Assembly (NCBI GenBank): GCA_022478985.1
Contig: JAKSZP010009301.1
Coordinates: forward strand, 1 to 64,000
Direction of reading: 5' to 3'
Length of the DNA: 64,000 nucleotides
From: Massospora cicadina
Taxonomy: Eukaryota > Entomophthoromycota > Entomophthoromycetes > Entomophthorales > Entomophthoraceae
A model generated the notes under the pieces. It was not told the DNA's origin and did no database searches. It saw only the letters and a program-made list of their open reading frames with translations. This document shows positions 33,353 through 43,719 of this stretch, piece by piece. The position numbers were made by a program, and so were the translations under genes. Positions within the stretch are counted from its first letter, which is position 1; each line of letters opens with the position of its first letter.

Positions 33353-35253
33353 AGTACTAGTGGTGCCCAACCCAAAAGGGGGAGCCGCCACTCATCTTTA
33401 TCCACAAATGGGCTAAACAAAGGGATTATGATAGTTTAAAAACCCCTAATATAGCCCATAGATTATCATCCTAAGAAGCCATATCAGATGGCGAGGAGGC
33501 TTTAGGGAGAATTTTGTCCAGCGCCCGCTTTAGCAGGCGGACCATGGCAGAAAGCATTGGGGTGGGAGCATCAGGACATGGGGCATAAGGAGGTATAGTT
33601 GAGGGTTTTCTTTGTTAATGAGGCTGGCGGTGACATCGCCTCAACATATTGAGCAAGTTGATGCTCAGCAAAATTGATGAGAGCCAGCACACAAGTAAAT
33701 GACTTGATGCGCCGTTGGGTTTGGGGATAATTGTGGTGAAAAAGAAAAGTTTTTGTTGCATTGATGTAAGCATGGCTCGCACCAAAAGTAAGATCCCTGA
33801 ATTTCATACTTTGCATCTTCCTCAAAATCATGTGGAAAATTTGAGGATAGGTATACCCTTGACAAGGGGCTTCATTGCCCCATGGAGTTGCTTGCAGAGG
33901 AGGGTGTTGGCCAGGGCAGCTGAGGCTGCATCTGCCATATCGTTAATATTTTTATAGATAGGAAACCTGTTTTCTGGATGAAAATGGTGGGAACGTGATT
34001 TGGGAGGGTCAACAAAGAACTCCTCCAAAGCAAAATTGGGTTTCATGTGGCATGGCCATCCATCCTCCTCAATCCATTCGAGAGCCTCAAATGGCTGGAT
34101 TCAGCCAGCGCTGGGCCAGCCACAGTAATTGGGGCTGTGGCTGGAGCTTATTGCCACGTGCTGTTGACCATGGCAGTTCAGCTAAACTGTTTCAGCCATA
34201 AATTCAGGACTCCATAATCTGGTCAAATTTGCAAAATTTTTAAATCCTCGTAAACTTTGATTGGCCGCCACTTTGGAAGCAGCACCAGAATTCCCTGACA
34301 TTTGGGTGGGAGGATTGAGTCCCATTCAAAAAATTTGGGGCGAGGCAGCTGCTGGGGTGGCGCCTGAGCCCTGAGCAGTGGATGCGGCAGAAGTGGTAAC
34401 TGTGGGGCATTTGCACTTTGAGTGGTCAAGCTCAAAGCACAAGGGGAAAATGGCGCAGCCATTTTTTATGCATGTCCAGTATGGATGATCAGGGGCGGAT
34501 CTGATCATGGTGCGGGGGGATCACAAGGTAGAGTTGCGATGAAATGGGCAGATTGTTGCAAAGGCATGAGGCCCTGCCAACTGATCCGCCCCATCTGGAA
34601 TCACAAACTGCAACATGGGGTATGCACCATAAACAGCTAAACCCTCCATGAGCTCATGGTGGAGGCGTTTGAGGGAAAGGAAAGAGGGCAACCCAGCGAA
34701 CTAGACCACTAAAGTGACTCATCCAGGAGCTGGGTGTGAATGGTGGGTAAATGAATTATTTTTAAAAATTAATGGCAGCTTGGCTGCCACTGCATTGGCT
34801 TCTGAGTGGAAACCAAGGTTGAAATACCCCTTAAAGGGGTGGAAGTCAATAATGACAGCAGGTTAGAAAATTGCCGTGGCCATCTCAATGATGGCTGTGC
34901 TTGCATATGGGAAAATTGTTCCCATATTTGACCCAGAGGCTGAAACGCAAATTGCTCTGTGAGAGCACCAAAGGCTCTGGAGCACCGCCTGAGTGCTGGC
35001 AAGGTTGTGGGCCAATTCCTGAGGGGGGACATAACGCCTGGTAGCGTTGGGAGGGCTAGCAGAGCCAGCCAGGGTGCGCTTGGCAGCGGCCAAAAGATGC
35101 CAGATGGCGGCGCATCACCACCCCAAGCTGGGGCAGCAGGCATCAATTGCATTGAAATTGAAAAGTTTTGGCATATTTGAGCGGTTGATTTTTGTATTTT
35201 TTTTAAAAATCTGCATTTGGCTTCGATTTGGGTATAGAAGCGAAAGAAAGATT
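33353..35253 (-). mobile_element. OOE-B: 1.9-kb ORF-only element
   Basis: 1901 bp, against 1894 bp for OOE-A, bounded by a 21-bp duplication. It is more G+C-rich than its flanks. The minus-strand 5' end carries TCTTTCTTTCGC, as in OOE-A and OOE-C. The 3' end is GGGTTGGGCACCACTAGT with no poly(A). It splits a minus-strand ORF: reading across the joined duplication keeps ...LRRINHIGLENQSL... in frame. Confidence 0.8.
33485..35160 (-). pseudogene. Unrecognised CCHC protein of OOE-B (frameshifted)
   Basis: Same protein as in OOE-A and OOE-C, broken at different places. In order: QLMPAAPAWGGDAPPSGIF near the start (about 35150), IFPYASTAIIEMATAIF, IIDFHPFKGYFNLGF (about 34810-34870), LHHELMEGLAVYGAYPMLQF and IPDGADQLAGPHAFATICP. 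The zinc knuckle at 34407-34448 reads FPLCFELDHSKCKC, in which the first Cys of C-X2-C-X4-H-X4-C is now Phe. The C-terminal part contains LEEFFVDPPKSRSHHFHP, NDMADAASAALANTLL and SSPSDMASS at the end. No polymerase, endonuclease or protease motif is seen anywhere in the element. Confidence 0.65.
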
Positions 35254-35274
35254 TCCAATATGGTTTATCCTTCT
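35254..35274. repeat. Target-site duplication of OOE-B, right copy
   Basis: Partner of 33332-33352; see there. Confidence 0.8.
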
Positions 35275-35905
35275 CAAAATCTGTAGTTGGAATGGTACTA
35301 TCTCCTTAATCATTTGTACTAAAGTATCCTAAAAACAAGTCAATTGGTATTATATTCTCCTCTGCCTTTTACTCAATTAACTATCACTTCTGAAGGCAAC
35401 AATTGTAAACCAACAATGAGCTCAATTGTGGTGATGTTGAAGCTTCACTAATATCGGAGAGAAACTTTACATCTATCCTGCGCCTCTGCGCTCTATGGAA
35501 CATCCTACTTTATTCCATAAGCGTAGACTGGCAGTAAGTCCCCTTCTTTTGCTTTATAACATTCAAGTCCCTTTAGCCTGGACCCTTGTTGCTTTATTTG
35601 ATAATGTTTTTTAAGTCATTTAGTTATTTTTAGATATCTGGTTAAGCTTTTCACCAATATGACCAAAACTTCATTTCTGAGTCTTCCTATCTAGCAGTGG
35701 TGTAATACCGACAATATAATTGTAATACAGAAGCTTACAATTTGTAACTATACAACGATAATGGCAGTTATGTTTATTGTGGGAATCAATAATGACCTTG
35801 CAGCTTGAGTTCAGATATAAATTCTAAACATACTTAAATCTAGCATACAACTCTAGGCTACAATAAGTGTTTCAAGTCTTATTTTATGATAGTGCCATTG
35901 TATAT
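35275..35905 (-). other. Interval between OOE-B and Gyp-Col copy 2
   Basis: The first 60 bases carry the upstream part of the ORF split by OOE-B (minus, DTLVQMIKEIVPFQLQILRR). The rest is AT-rich with no gene, RNA or repeat that I can support. Confidence 0.4.
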
Positions 35906-36383
35906 TGTCAGGAATCAAGATAGTAAGAGAGTCATAATCTCTACTTCTGAATTGAACTTTGGTAAAATGCTTCGAGCCCTTTTAATTGGAACCTGCCGCT
36001 GAAGGCACTAGTGGTAAATCTGATAAGTAAGCATTATGTACTTGGAAGTTGATGAAGATGCCTTTTAGAATTTCGCCTCACATTCCTGAATCTTAAAAGG
36101 CGAGACTCCCATCAATGAAGTAATAATGACATTGTTGATGAATAACAATGAAAGCATCATTTAGTCAATTGATCCATATTGACGTGAAATATTTGATTAT
36201 GCAGAATCATGGAGTCTCCTTGTCATATGTAAAAGCCCGCCCTATCAATATATAATATTTTTACTTAATAAATTAGTCAGACTACACCATCTTTTTCATC
36301 TTCATTAATCACTCTGCTATATTTTACAGCTTCAAGTCAAATTTTAGATCTTGTTTATAGTCGAGAGAACTGATAAGACAACA
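35906..36383 (+). repeat. 5' LTR of Gyp-Col copy 2
   Basis: 478 bp, TGTCAGGAATCAAGATAG ... GAACTGATAAGACAACA. It aligns along its length with 59690-60173 and 1957-2447, and is followed directly by a PBS. Confidence 0.75.
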
Positions 36384-36387
36384 TATG

Positions 36388-36405
36388 TGGTGCTCACTAC
36401 AGGGG
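36388..36405 (+). promoter_or_regulatory. Primer-binding site of Gyp-Col copy 2
   Basis: TGGTGCTCACTACAGGGG, four bases after the LTR. Identical to the PBS of Gyp-AS copy 2, while downstream bases differ. Confidence 0.8.
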
Positions 36406-36898
36406 CCTCCTAGATGTATAAGGAAAAGTTCTATCATAAAAAGGAAACTGATTGTAATAATGAAGTTTACTCTTCTGACCAGCTCGGAAGGAAAACTTGT
36501 TGGATCAATAACTCTTAGTACAAAATATCTCCTCTACAACCTAAAAGTTTAGAATTTAAGGACTGCTCTATAGTTCACTCTAGCCTCTATTGATTTGAAT
36601 CAGAATCGACTTCAATCTGAAAACATCAACGAAATTAATCAGCAATTACTGAATGTTAATGTCTGAAAAGGCCAGAAATGGAGTTGGTTCAGACGATCAA
36701 ATTCCAGTTGCAACTCCCTCTGAACTTTTAAATGCCATTCGATAAAGCCCTGGAATGTACCATTATTCAAAGTGAATCTAAGAGAAAAAGTAATAAGTTA
36801 ACCAATGTGAAATTGATAATAGGCCTTCTTCCACACACTCAAAGGCTTCAAGAAGATCCTACCAACTTCAAGGGGCGATACACCTGCCAAAAACATGG
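36406..36898 (+). pseudogene. Gag of Gyp-Col copy 2, first part
   Basis: The first 490 bases of the internal region before Gyp-AS copy 2. It matches copy 3 at about 53960-54130 (GATAAAGCCCTGGAATGTACC against GATGAAGCCCTGGCTTGGAC, and a CTTC..CACACT.AAA.GCTTC block). The frame is broken. Its continuation is at 46822. Confidence 0.6.
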
Positions 36899-38004
36899 TG
36901 TAAAAATTTAATAGGTTTATTATTTTTGGCCAATAACCCTATAAACTTATTACTTGCACGGGTTCAGTTTTTGTAAAATTAGTCCGCATTGTATAAGAGT
37001 TGATATAATTGGTAGATAATAGTATAACAAATTTATTTATTGTTGAATGGAAGTCCTAGATCTTAGACCAACACTTGGCCAGTATCCTCTCTCAAAGTAC
37101 TTGTGATATCTTGAAATAGGGATTTGTACCCTCATACCATCTGACCCAATCTTCTTTTAATCTCCCATTTACAGTTTCTCTGGTTCAATACACAGACGGC
37201 AGCAATCCCTGATTTGATTCCACTTCTTCTCTATTTCCCCCCTAAGATCCTTACTCATTTCCTTAAGGAGTCTCCCAACTATTGCACACGTAATAGTATC
37301 CCTGAGAAAGAATAGAACAAATGTATGCTGAAAAAGTTTACTAAGCTGAGATATCTACTGTAAGTTCTGTTATTATTATTAATGAATTCTATGGAATTTA
37401 TAGTGGGGGATTCAGCACCTGACTCTTGGTTAACGCCTCTTCAATGAAACTGCAGATGTTGCCATTGAATCACCCATCCTCGTCTCAGCAGCAGTGGTTT
37501 TTCTATCCTGGCTAGGATCCCATCATTGGACATCTTTTAGACCTAAATGAAAAAGTCAGAAATTGTGTCCCTAGCGTTTTTCTCTCAATGAAGCAAACCA
37601 ACCATTTTTGGCAAGTGAACTGCTTAAGTAATTGGACTTGTTACCCATTAAGGTAGGTCTCAAACCAATTGATTGGTTCAAAAGTTTCAGTTTGTATCCT
37701 CGCCTCACAATTTACTCCTTCAATTACCAATCAGTTGGTGATGAGACCTGACTGATCCCAATCAGTAACCTGATAGTTAATCAACTATCAGATGCCCCAA
37801 GTTCGTCAGCAACTCTGCCCAACAAGATTATAAACATTTGTCAGGATCAATCCCCAACAGCCCAACCAGGCGAATGTAAAATACCCCAAACATAGTTACC
37901 CAAAAACTTGGGTCAACCAATTTCCAATTCACCTCGCATAAAGGAATTATCCCCTAGAGACCTGATAATCTAGCCAGCTGGGAATATGGGCAAAAATCCC
38001 AACA
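36899..38004 (-). repeat. 3' LTR of Gyp-AS copy 2
   Basis: 1106 bp, on the + strand TGTAAAAATTTAATAGG ... GGCAAAAATCCCAACA. It pairs with 45700-46821 and is homologous to the LTRs of copy 1. It holds CTGATAGTTAATCAACTATCAG near 37772-37793. Confidence 0.87.
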
Positions 38005-38020
38005 AATCCCCCCTTTTGCC
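38005..38020 (-). other. Polypurine tract of Gyp-AS copy 2
   Basis: Minus strand GGCAAAAGGGGGGATT directly before the LTR (TGTTGGGA). Confidence 0.75.
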
Positions 38021-38367
38021 TAGATTTCCAGCAAGAAAATGACCGGGGCAAGAGAACACCACTTCATACTTGGTTGAATACTTCACTTGCTCAAGTGGAG
38101 TATGATCACCAGTACTCAACGCTGCTTAGATGACTTTCGTCATGTGGCTCTCTTCCTCTTCCTCCTCACTACTGCCTACTCAGATTGCAGTCCCCATGGT
38201 ATTTCTGTTGTGACAGGATAATTGATTTACTCGTGATAATATTAATCCTGGGATCCAGTTTTCCTCCCATCAGGGCATATGACCCACTGTCATATTCAGG
38301 ATTCTTGTTTGGCATCCTTGATTTATCAATTTTCTCCTTGTACTTGACAGGTGACTCTTGCCATTGA
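38018..38367 (+). pseudogene. Upstream antisense ORF of Gyp-AS copy 2 (frameshifted)
   Basis: Equivalent of 29806-30219. The last part is open (38185-38367) and reads SSFPPIRAYDPLSYSG and GILDLSIFSLYLTG, matching SQFSPVREYDLLSYPG and SILDSLIFLLIL. The first part lies in another frame with stops. Confidence 0.4.
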
Positions 38368-38584
38368 TGTTCATTTTGCAGCCCAATTTAGAATGCTCAT
38401 TTATGTTTGCCCTTGTTATTTTCTTCTCATAACCTCTTGGCTCAAACCATTCTTAATTCTTTTCTGGAGATCTTATTTCATTAATTTCTAATTTAATTTC
38501 TCCAAAATTGGAGCTTAAATGATTTCAGAGTGCATAATGTTGACTATCATTTAAGTCTGATATCCCCCCTCTCATCCGGATCAT

Positions 38585-39629
38585 ATGTCAAATTCCAAGT
38601 CACAGTACCAACAGCTGCTCAACAGTTTGTCTGATCAATATCTTCAGCTATACCAGCAGATGAGTTGGGCTGCATGACAGAATATATTCTTCGGTCCTTC
38701 CAGGAAGCATACTCCTAGTCTGGCACCAGTGGCTAGTCCTTCCATGGAATAACCAGAAAAGGTACCCAACCCTGCCATAACCAGATTAGCAATTGTCTTG
38801 AACAACTTGTGGCTGATCCTTACACTGTCATCAATTCCAGAGTTAGATTTTGATAATTTCTAGGATTCAGCCCCTTTTGCAGATGCGCCTAACATCATTA
38901 TTGATGATCCTGAAATAATGCCCTTCGCTCTTGATTATTCTTTCCTAGCTGGGTCAGACTTTCTTCTGGAGTTCCTCTTCTGAGTTGGTCAATATTATAA
39001 GCCAGCTGTCTTGGCCACTGAGGTCACCATCAGCAACAGCATTCATTTCAATCTCCCCTATGCAGAATTAAGGGCCCAAGTCACCAAGGCTTTATCCATA
39101 GCGTTGAATTCTTCCAATCTTGAGAACATCTTAGATTGGGATGTTGCAGCTTATGCTCTTTGCTTTGCTGGCCAAGTTCTTCAAATTTGGTCCACAAAGC
39201 TTCCAGCCTCTTCCAGCTGCTTATACTCTTTCTGCTTCAGCTTCTGAGAAGCTCATAGTCATTACTTTCAGGATGTCATTTTGCTTATTGCATGACTAAC
39301 TTGTTTCTGGCACATCCCATTAATATCTTCCACTAATGGCTTAATAGGGGGCATGATTTGGCAACCCCCATCTAGTATCCCTTGTTCATTGACAGCCCAT
39401 ATGTCCAGTGTTTTTGACAAAGCCCATCAGCAGTGCTCAAGACCAATCTTCCAGCTCTGGTACCATATTAAGATTACTTAAGGTTATTCACCGACTGTCT
39501 CTTCAGTACTGTTACTTCCCTCCCCTTTCTGGGGTATCACATTTGGCTTCTTCTGATATGTCAATTTCCCTTACCCTAGTCCTCTCTCGCAGGGATCTGC
39601 ATCCGCTCAAAAAACTTGGTTTCATTTAG
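38585..39629 (+). pseudogene. Antisense ORF (about 350 codons) of Gyp-AS copy 2
   Basis: Function unknown. Read from ATG at 38585, on the strand opposite gag-pol: MSNSKSQYQQLLNSLSDQYL, RLAIVLNNLWL, DSAPFADAPNIIIDDPE, AGSDFLLEFLF, YYKPAVLATEVTI, FNLPYAELRAQVTKALSIAL, DWDVAAYALCFAGQVLQIW, EAHSHYFQDVI and a last block HLASSDMSISLTL. In essentially one frame over about 250 codons there are only about five stops, most of them one transition from a sense codon. It is the best-kept reading frame in the element. The 1045-bp length matches the copy 1 equivalent (1059 bp). No known domain is recognised. The N-terminus is Gln/Ser-rich, and the middle is Ala/Leu-rich and probably helical. Confidence 0.62.
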
Positions 39630-39639
39630 TTTTAGCTCT

Positions 39640-39900
39640 CTCTAGCATCTGATCTCACATGTATTCCGATGGGTTATTCACTCCTACTGTGATCCATCCT
39701 CTTTCCCCAAGAGGCAAAATATGCGGAATCATCTCCAAATTGAGGATAATCAATAAAAGATAAAAATTTAAAAATATATCAGCTTTTTCTATGGAGTTTT
39801 ATAATTTTTTTCCAATATTTTTATCAATCTTTTATATTTTTCCCATGGGACTTGACCTTGTTTCAGTTCAGAGGTTCATGTTTTTTAATCCCCCCAAAAA
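39640..39900. other. Spacer between antisense ORF and pol, Gyp-AS copy 2
   Basis: AT-rich; nothing recognised. The convergent ends of two opposite reading frames face each other here, as in copy 1. Confidence 0.4.
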
Positions 39901-40620
39901 GGATCTTATGTATTCTTAGACCTACCAGTATACTGGTTCAGAGGTCCTTTTTTCAGACTTGACCTAATCATTAGCACGAACATCCCCAATGTTGGTTCCA
40001 CCACCAAATACAAAATTGGTGACATCCTGGCCTTCCTCCCATATAGTAATTTAAACGGCATTTTACCGTCGTCATAAGATGACTGATATTGTAGGCAAAA
40101 GTCTCCAAACTCAGGTACGTTCTCCATGCGGAAGTTTTTCCTGGGACCAGCTTCCTCAGCGTCATGGCCAGCATTCCATTATCTCATTCCAACAGTCATT
40201 CATCTCCAGCTGGTAGGGTACATACATGACTCCTTATATCCCCATTATCTCATTTAACCACAAGATCACATGAGATGTGAAGTTTGTCCCATTGTCACTT
40301 AGCAGGCCCTGCGGGCATCCATGTTAGTAAACTACTTGATCCAGGATGAACTTCGTGGTAATGGTAGAATATACTTTTTCAGGGCCTTCATCTCGACCCA
40401 TCTCATCAGCTGATCAATTGCAAATATTATGTACTTGACTCCCCCTGTGCTCATTGTCAGCGGTCCCATCACATCAATGGACAACATATGCCAAGTAAAT
40501 CCAGGGCGGACCATTCAGTATCTAGTTGTATTCTTATGTGGCTTGTGCAGCTGGCACTCCACACAACTAGCTAGATAGTCAGCATCATCTTAGTTGATTG
40601 ACTCCCAGTAGTAAGACTGG
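39900..40620 (-). pseudogene. Integrase of Gyp-AS copy 2 (broken)
   Basis: The zinc-binding part reads AAHKVVGHGGLRKK (about 40670) and ASCVECQLHKPHK (about 40535-40580), giving HHCC. The core at 40332-40514 reads LSIDVMGPLTMSTGGVKYII and AIDQLMRWVEMKAL with the first Asp. About 40250-40310 gives LLSDNGTNFTSHVILWLNEI with the second Asp. A block with MPFKLLYGRKARMSPILYLV follows. Stops separate the blocks. Confidence 0.82.
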
Positions 40621-41300
40621 TAATTATGGTTGGTTTTTTTCTCAGGCCTCCATGCCCAACAACCTTATGAGCAGCTCGAACAATAGTTGCTCTTTTCAAT
40701 GGCTTTGGGAATCGTAACCACTTACCAATAATCATCTTAAAAACTTTTCCATCCATGTTCTTGGTGTTTTCCATCACTTTTCAAAGCGCACTTTGGATTT
40801 CTCAGGGCTTGTTCCTGATTTCTCCATCGACCATTCTCTGGAACAACTCGTCTGCCCACTGGTATACCATCTGGACCATTAGTAACCACAATAAGCCATC
40901 CACATTCTGGTGAGAAGCTCCCACTCAGTTGACAATCTCATAAATGTAATCCTATAGCTTCAATGCCCATTGGGCCAGTCATCCTTCTGGTTCTCAAAAT
41001 TGTGAAGCCAATGCAATGAGGAGTGGTCTGTCACCACTTTGAAGTGAGTTCCATGGATGTACTCAAAACTGTATGCAGGCAAAATTGACTGCAAGGCATT
41101 TATTCTCAGTTACGGTGCAGTTTTTCTCAATGGCTGAGAGTGTCCAGCTCACATATGCCACTAGATATTCGTCCCCAAATTCCTCTACTTGGCTTAATAT
41201 GGCGCCAATCGCCGTTAACAAATAATCAGTTTGTATAAAGAAATTCATGATAAAATCTAGATATTTCAAATTTGGATAATCTATCAGGTACTGGCATAAC
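40620..41300 (-). pseudogene. RNase H and linker of Gyp-AS copy 2 (broken)
   Basis: 41063-41269 reads QTDYLLTAIGAILSQVEEFG, then EYLVAYVSWTLSAIEKN and CTVTENKCLAVNFACIQF. The first Asp is kept (TDYL in place of TDAS). The 'G..N.DGLSR'-type marker is blurred near 40900. 40571-40777 holds the linker and zinc-finger start (KWLRFPKPLKRATIVRAAHK). Confidence 0.8.
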
Positions 41301-42110
41301 TCATCAAAGGATTCTGCGCTTCTTCATTTCATACGAATCCTTTCTTTGGATCCTTTAATAGATGGAATAAGGGCTTGGTGATTCTAGCAAAATGACAAAT
41401 AAATCTTCTATAGTATCTGAATTCCAAAAAAACACTTGTATCTCAGACACTCTTCGACACAGCTATCCATTCTATAGCTTCAATCTTTTATGCTTGCACC
41501 TGAAATCCAATAGAGTTGATCACGAATCCCATAGATTTCAAATCTTTCTTGAAGAAGTGACACTTCCTCAGCTTAATCTTCAAGTTTCCCATGGACAGTC
41601 TCTTAAATACTTCTTCCACATGATGTAAATGGTCATTAAATGTCCTACTGAACCATTGGTATCGTCCAAGTACACCAGGACGCATGACAACTTCAAATCA
41701 CTTAGTATAGCGTCCATGGCCCTCTGGAACGTTGGAGGCGCATTTCATAGACCCTGGGGCATCTCATCGGTTGATATAGCCCCTACACATTAATAATCGC
41801 AAATTTTTCTTGGTCCTCTCTTGGCAAATCTATTTGCCAATATCCCAATATCAGATTAATCTCAAAGAAAGACTTCACTTCTCTCAATTCAATCCAGCGC
41901 ATCATTGATTATTGGTAAGTGATAAAAATCCTTCTTCATAATCTTATCCAGCTGCCAATGATCAATCACCCAATTAGAGCCATCTTTTTTCTTCAAAATA
42001 TGAATCAGACTCACCCAGGGACTCAACGACGGAACTAGAAGCTCATGCTTCACTAGTTTGCTGATTTCTTATTCCACTACTGCTTTGGCCACCCACAACT
42101 GTCAAATTGG
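41300..42110 (-). pseudogene. Reverse transcriptase of Gyp-AS copy 2 (broken)
   Basis: On the minus strand, 41950-42050 gives motif 1 (LVPSLSPWVSLIHILKKKDG-like), followed by KDFYHLPIINDALD-type residues and a motif A trace near 41870. 41660-41690 gives CVLVYLDDTNGS: the catalytic YLDD box is intact. 41488-41685 continues with HHVEEVFKRLSMGNLKIKL and KCHFFKKDLKSMGFVI, the thumb. Confidence 0.8.
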
Positions 42111-42299
42111 TCTCATCCTGATCAGCAAATTTTCTCCTGGTATCAACCTTGTATATCACATCTCTCACGCATCCCAAATTGTGGTTGTCTTGGGCAAATA
42201 CTTCCCAATATTTTTCAGAAAATTAAAGCACCTCCTCTTGCTGTTCTTCCGTCAGATCAGCGAGTTGCTCTTGATCAACCGATATGTTGATATTCTCAG

Positions 42300-42660
42300 T
42301 TACCCTGAACGGTAATCTCATCTCGTTGAGTGTACCAGAATTGTGAATTTCCTCAGTTCAGCCGTCAGGATAATATGAACAAATGCAATGATCTGATTCT
42401 TCTCAATCTTCATTGGTTTTTCTTTAAATTCAACAGAGAACTCGATTTTCTTCATGTCCCAGCATTATTGTTCCAGGAGCCACCCAAGGCTCTACTATGG
42501 ACTTCTTCCAGGGGCTTCTGACCTCCCCATACAGTAGCCCCGGTATCTCTAATGTCAATCTCATGTCAGCTATCGTCTGTGATCCTGGCGGTATGGTTTT
42601 CACATCCTTAGCCCTTGGTGGAATTCCCCGTCTCTCTAGGATTTCTGTAGGCATTTCTTG
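42300..42660 (-). pseudogene. dUTPase-like domain of Gyp-AS copy 2
   Basis: The minus open stretch 42430-42654 reads PPGSQTIADMRLTLEIPGLL, YGEVRSPWKKSIVEPWVAPG and TIMLGHEENRVLC. It follows the same block order as the domain of Gyp-D (IEVPKGLYREV ... LAPGLLFPGNGEVKVLL), and the two are about equally distant from ordinary dUTPases. It lies between protease and RT. The signature Ser and the GDRIAQ loop are not seen. Confidence 0.5.
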
Positions 42661-42806
42661 TTGCTTCCAGCCAACTAGTTGGTATCAAATCAGGACAATG
42701 CCATCATTGTAGATCAATATTGATGAAGTTGTTTCTCCTATTCAGCGGAGCTTCACCATCCTTCTGATATACCAATGGTAACGTCTAACCCAATATAGTC
42801 AACGTA

Positions 42807-42811
42807 TTATC
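42807..42811. repeat. Target-site duplication of solo LTR, left
   Basis: TTATC, identical to 43667-43671. Confidence 0.85.
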
Positions 42812-43666
42812 TGTAAGGAGAGTGTCTATAACTCTCCTGTTCCCAGCGTGGTAGTGCACGGTGCACAGGGCCCACGTCAGGGAACTAGCCGTTAGTGCCA
42901 AAGTCATTAGAGCCCAGCAGAGGGTGCTGGAGCAATAACAGCTTAGGCATAGAAAAGCGAGATTTATGATAAAAACACCATTAGAAGCGGCGTGGTGCAC
43001 ATATTGGAAAGGGTTAAGTGACCCAGGTTGGAGGGAACTTGGGCGAACAAACAATGCACGATTTTAGAGCTGCAAGGTCCTTTCAATGGCAAGGGCAATG
43101 GAGCGCGAGACTTCCTCAAAGAGGTTTGCATCACAGGAGCGATCAGAATATTATAAAATTGTAAAATAACGTAAATGGGAAAAGGTTTATTTGCAAAGTT
43201 GACCAACAAGGAATGTTGGTTGGGGAAAACGTATTTAATTCTCAGATGGGGAAATTGGGGTTATGCTGCAGTGGGCCCAAGCAGCGACTCATCAATAGGG
43301 CAATACTGCCATCCAAGTTAGTAGAATAGGCAGAAAATGACTTCACTCGAGTGATTGATTGAAGTTGGATTTGACCTGAGCGCGTTATTTTGTAGATGGA
43401 AGGGTTATTATCTCTTTTCCTTGACTAATCAAACTGAACTGTCCACCTTTATTTGGTAGATAGTTCGTTTTAATGCTTGGCCCAATGTCAGGGGCTGGAC
43501 ACTTGGCACCCCACTAGGACCAACCTGGCATATTTTTCCCTTACCCAGCGCTGGTCTAGGGTGTGCTTCAGGTCAGAGAGGCCATGTAGCTTCACCTTTT
43601 GGGCCTCCAGGCGCCTAGCTTTATCTTTGGGGTTGATCCCCGCTATTATGTTATGTGCACATGTCA
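42812..43666 (-). mobile_element. Chromovirus solo LTR nested in Gyp-AS copy 2
   Basis: 855 bp, reverse complement of the Chromo LTR: on the + strand TGTAAGGAGAGTGTC ... GCACATGTCA. Shared blocks include TCTCCTGTTCCCAGCGTGGT against the 12900/18000 ends, and the GGTGAAGCTACATGG stretch. A perfect 5-bp duplication, TTATC, lies on both sides. No internal region remains, so it formed by recombination between two LTRs. It interrupts the protease to dUTPase linker of the host element. The 43488-43694 and 42785-43209 ORFs are within it and are not genes. Confidence 0.9.
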
Positions 43667-43719
43667 TTATCCTCAAAGTTACATTTAACTCCAAACTTGC
43701 GTAGAAATTCTGTCCTGGT

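Noticed and set aside
33715..34201. + strand ORFs of 68-80 codons in OOE-B
   Set aside because: Opposite strand of the conserved CCHC protein; no match to the equivalent strand of OOE-A.
42785..43209. Minus-strand ORFs of 81-89 codons, some hydrophobic
   Set aside because: They lie within the solo LTR and its edge; homologous LTRs do not keep the frames.
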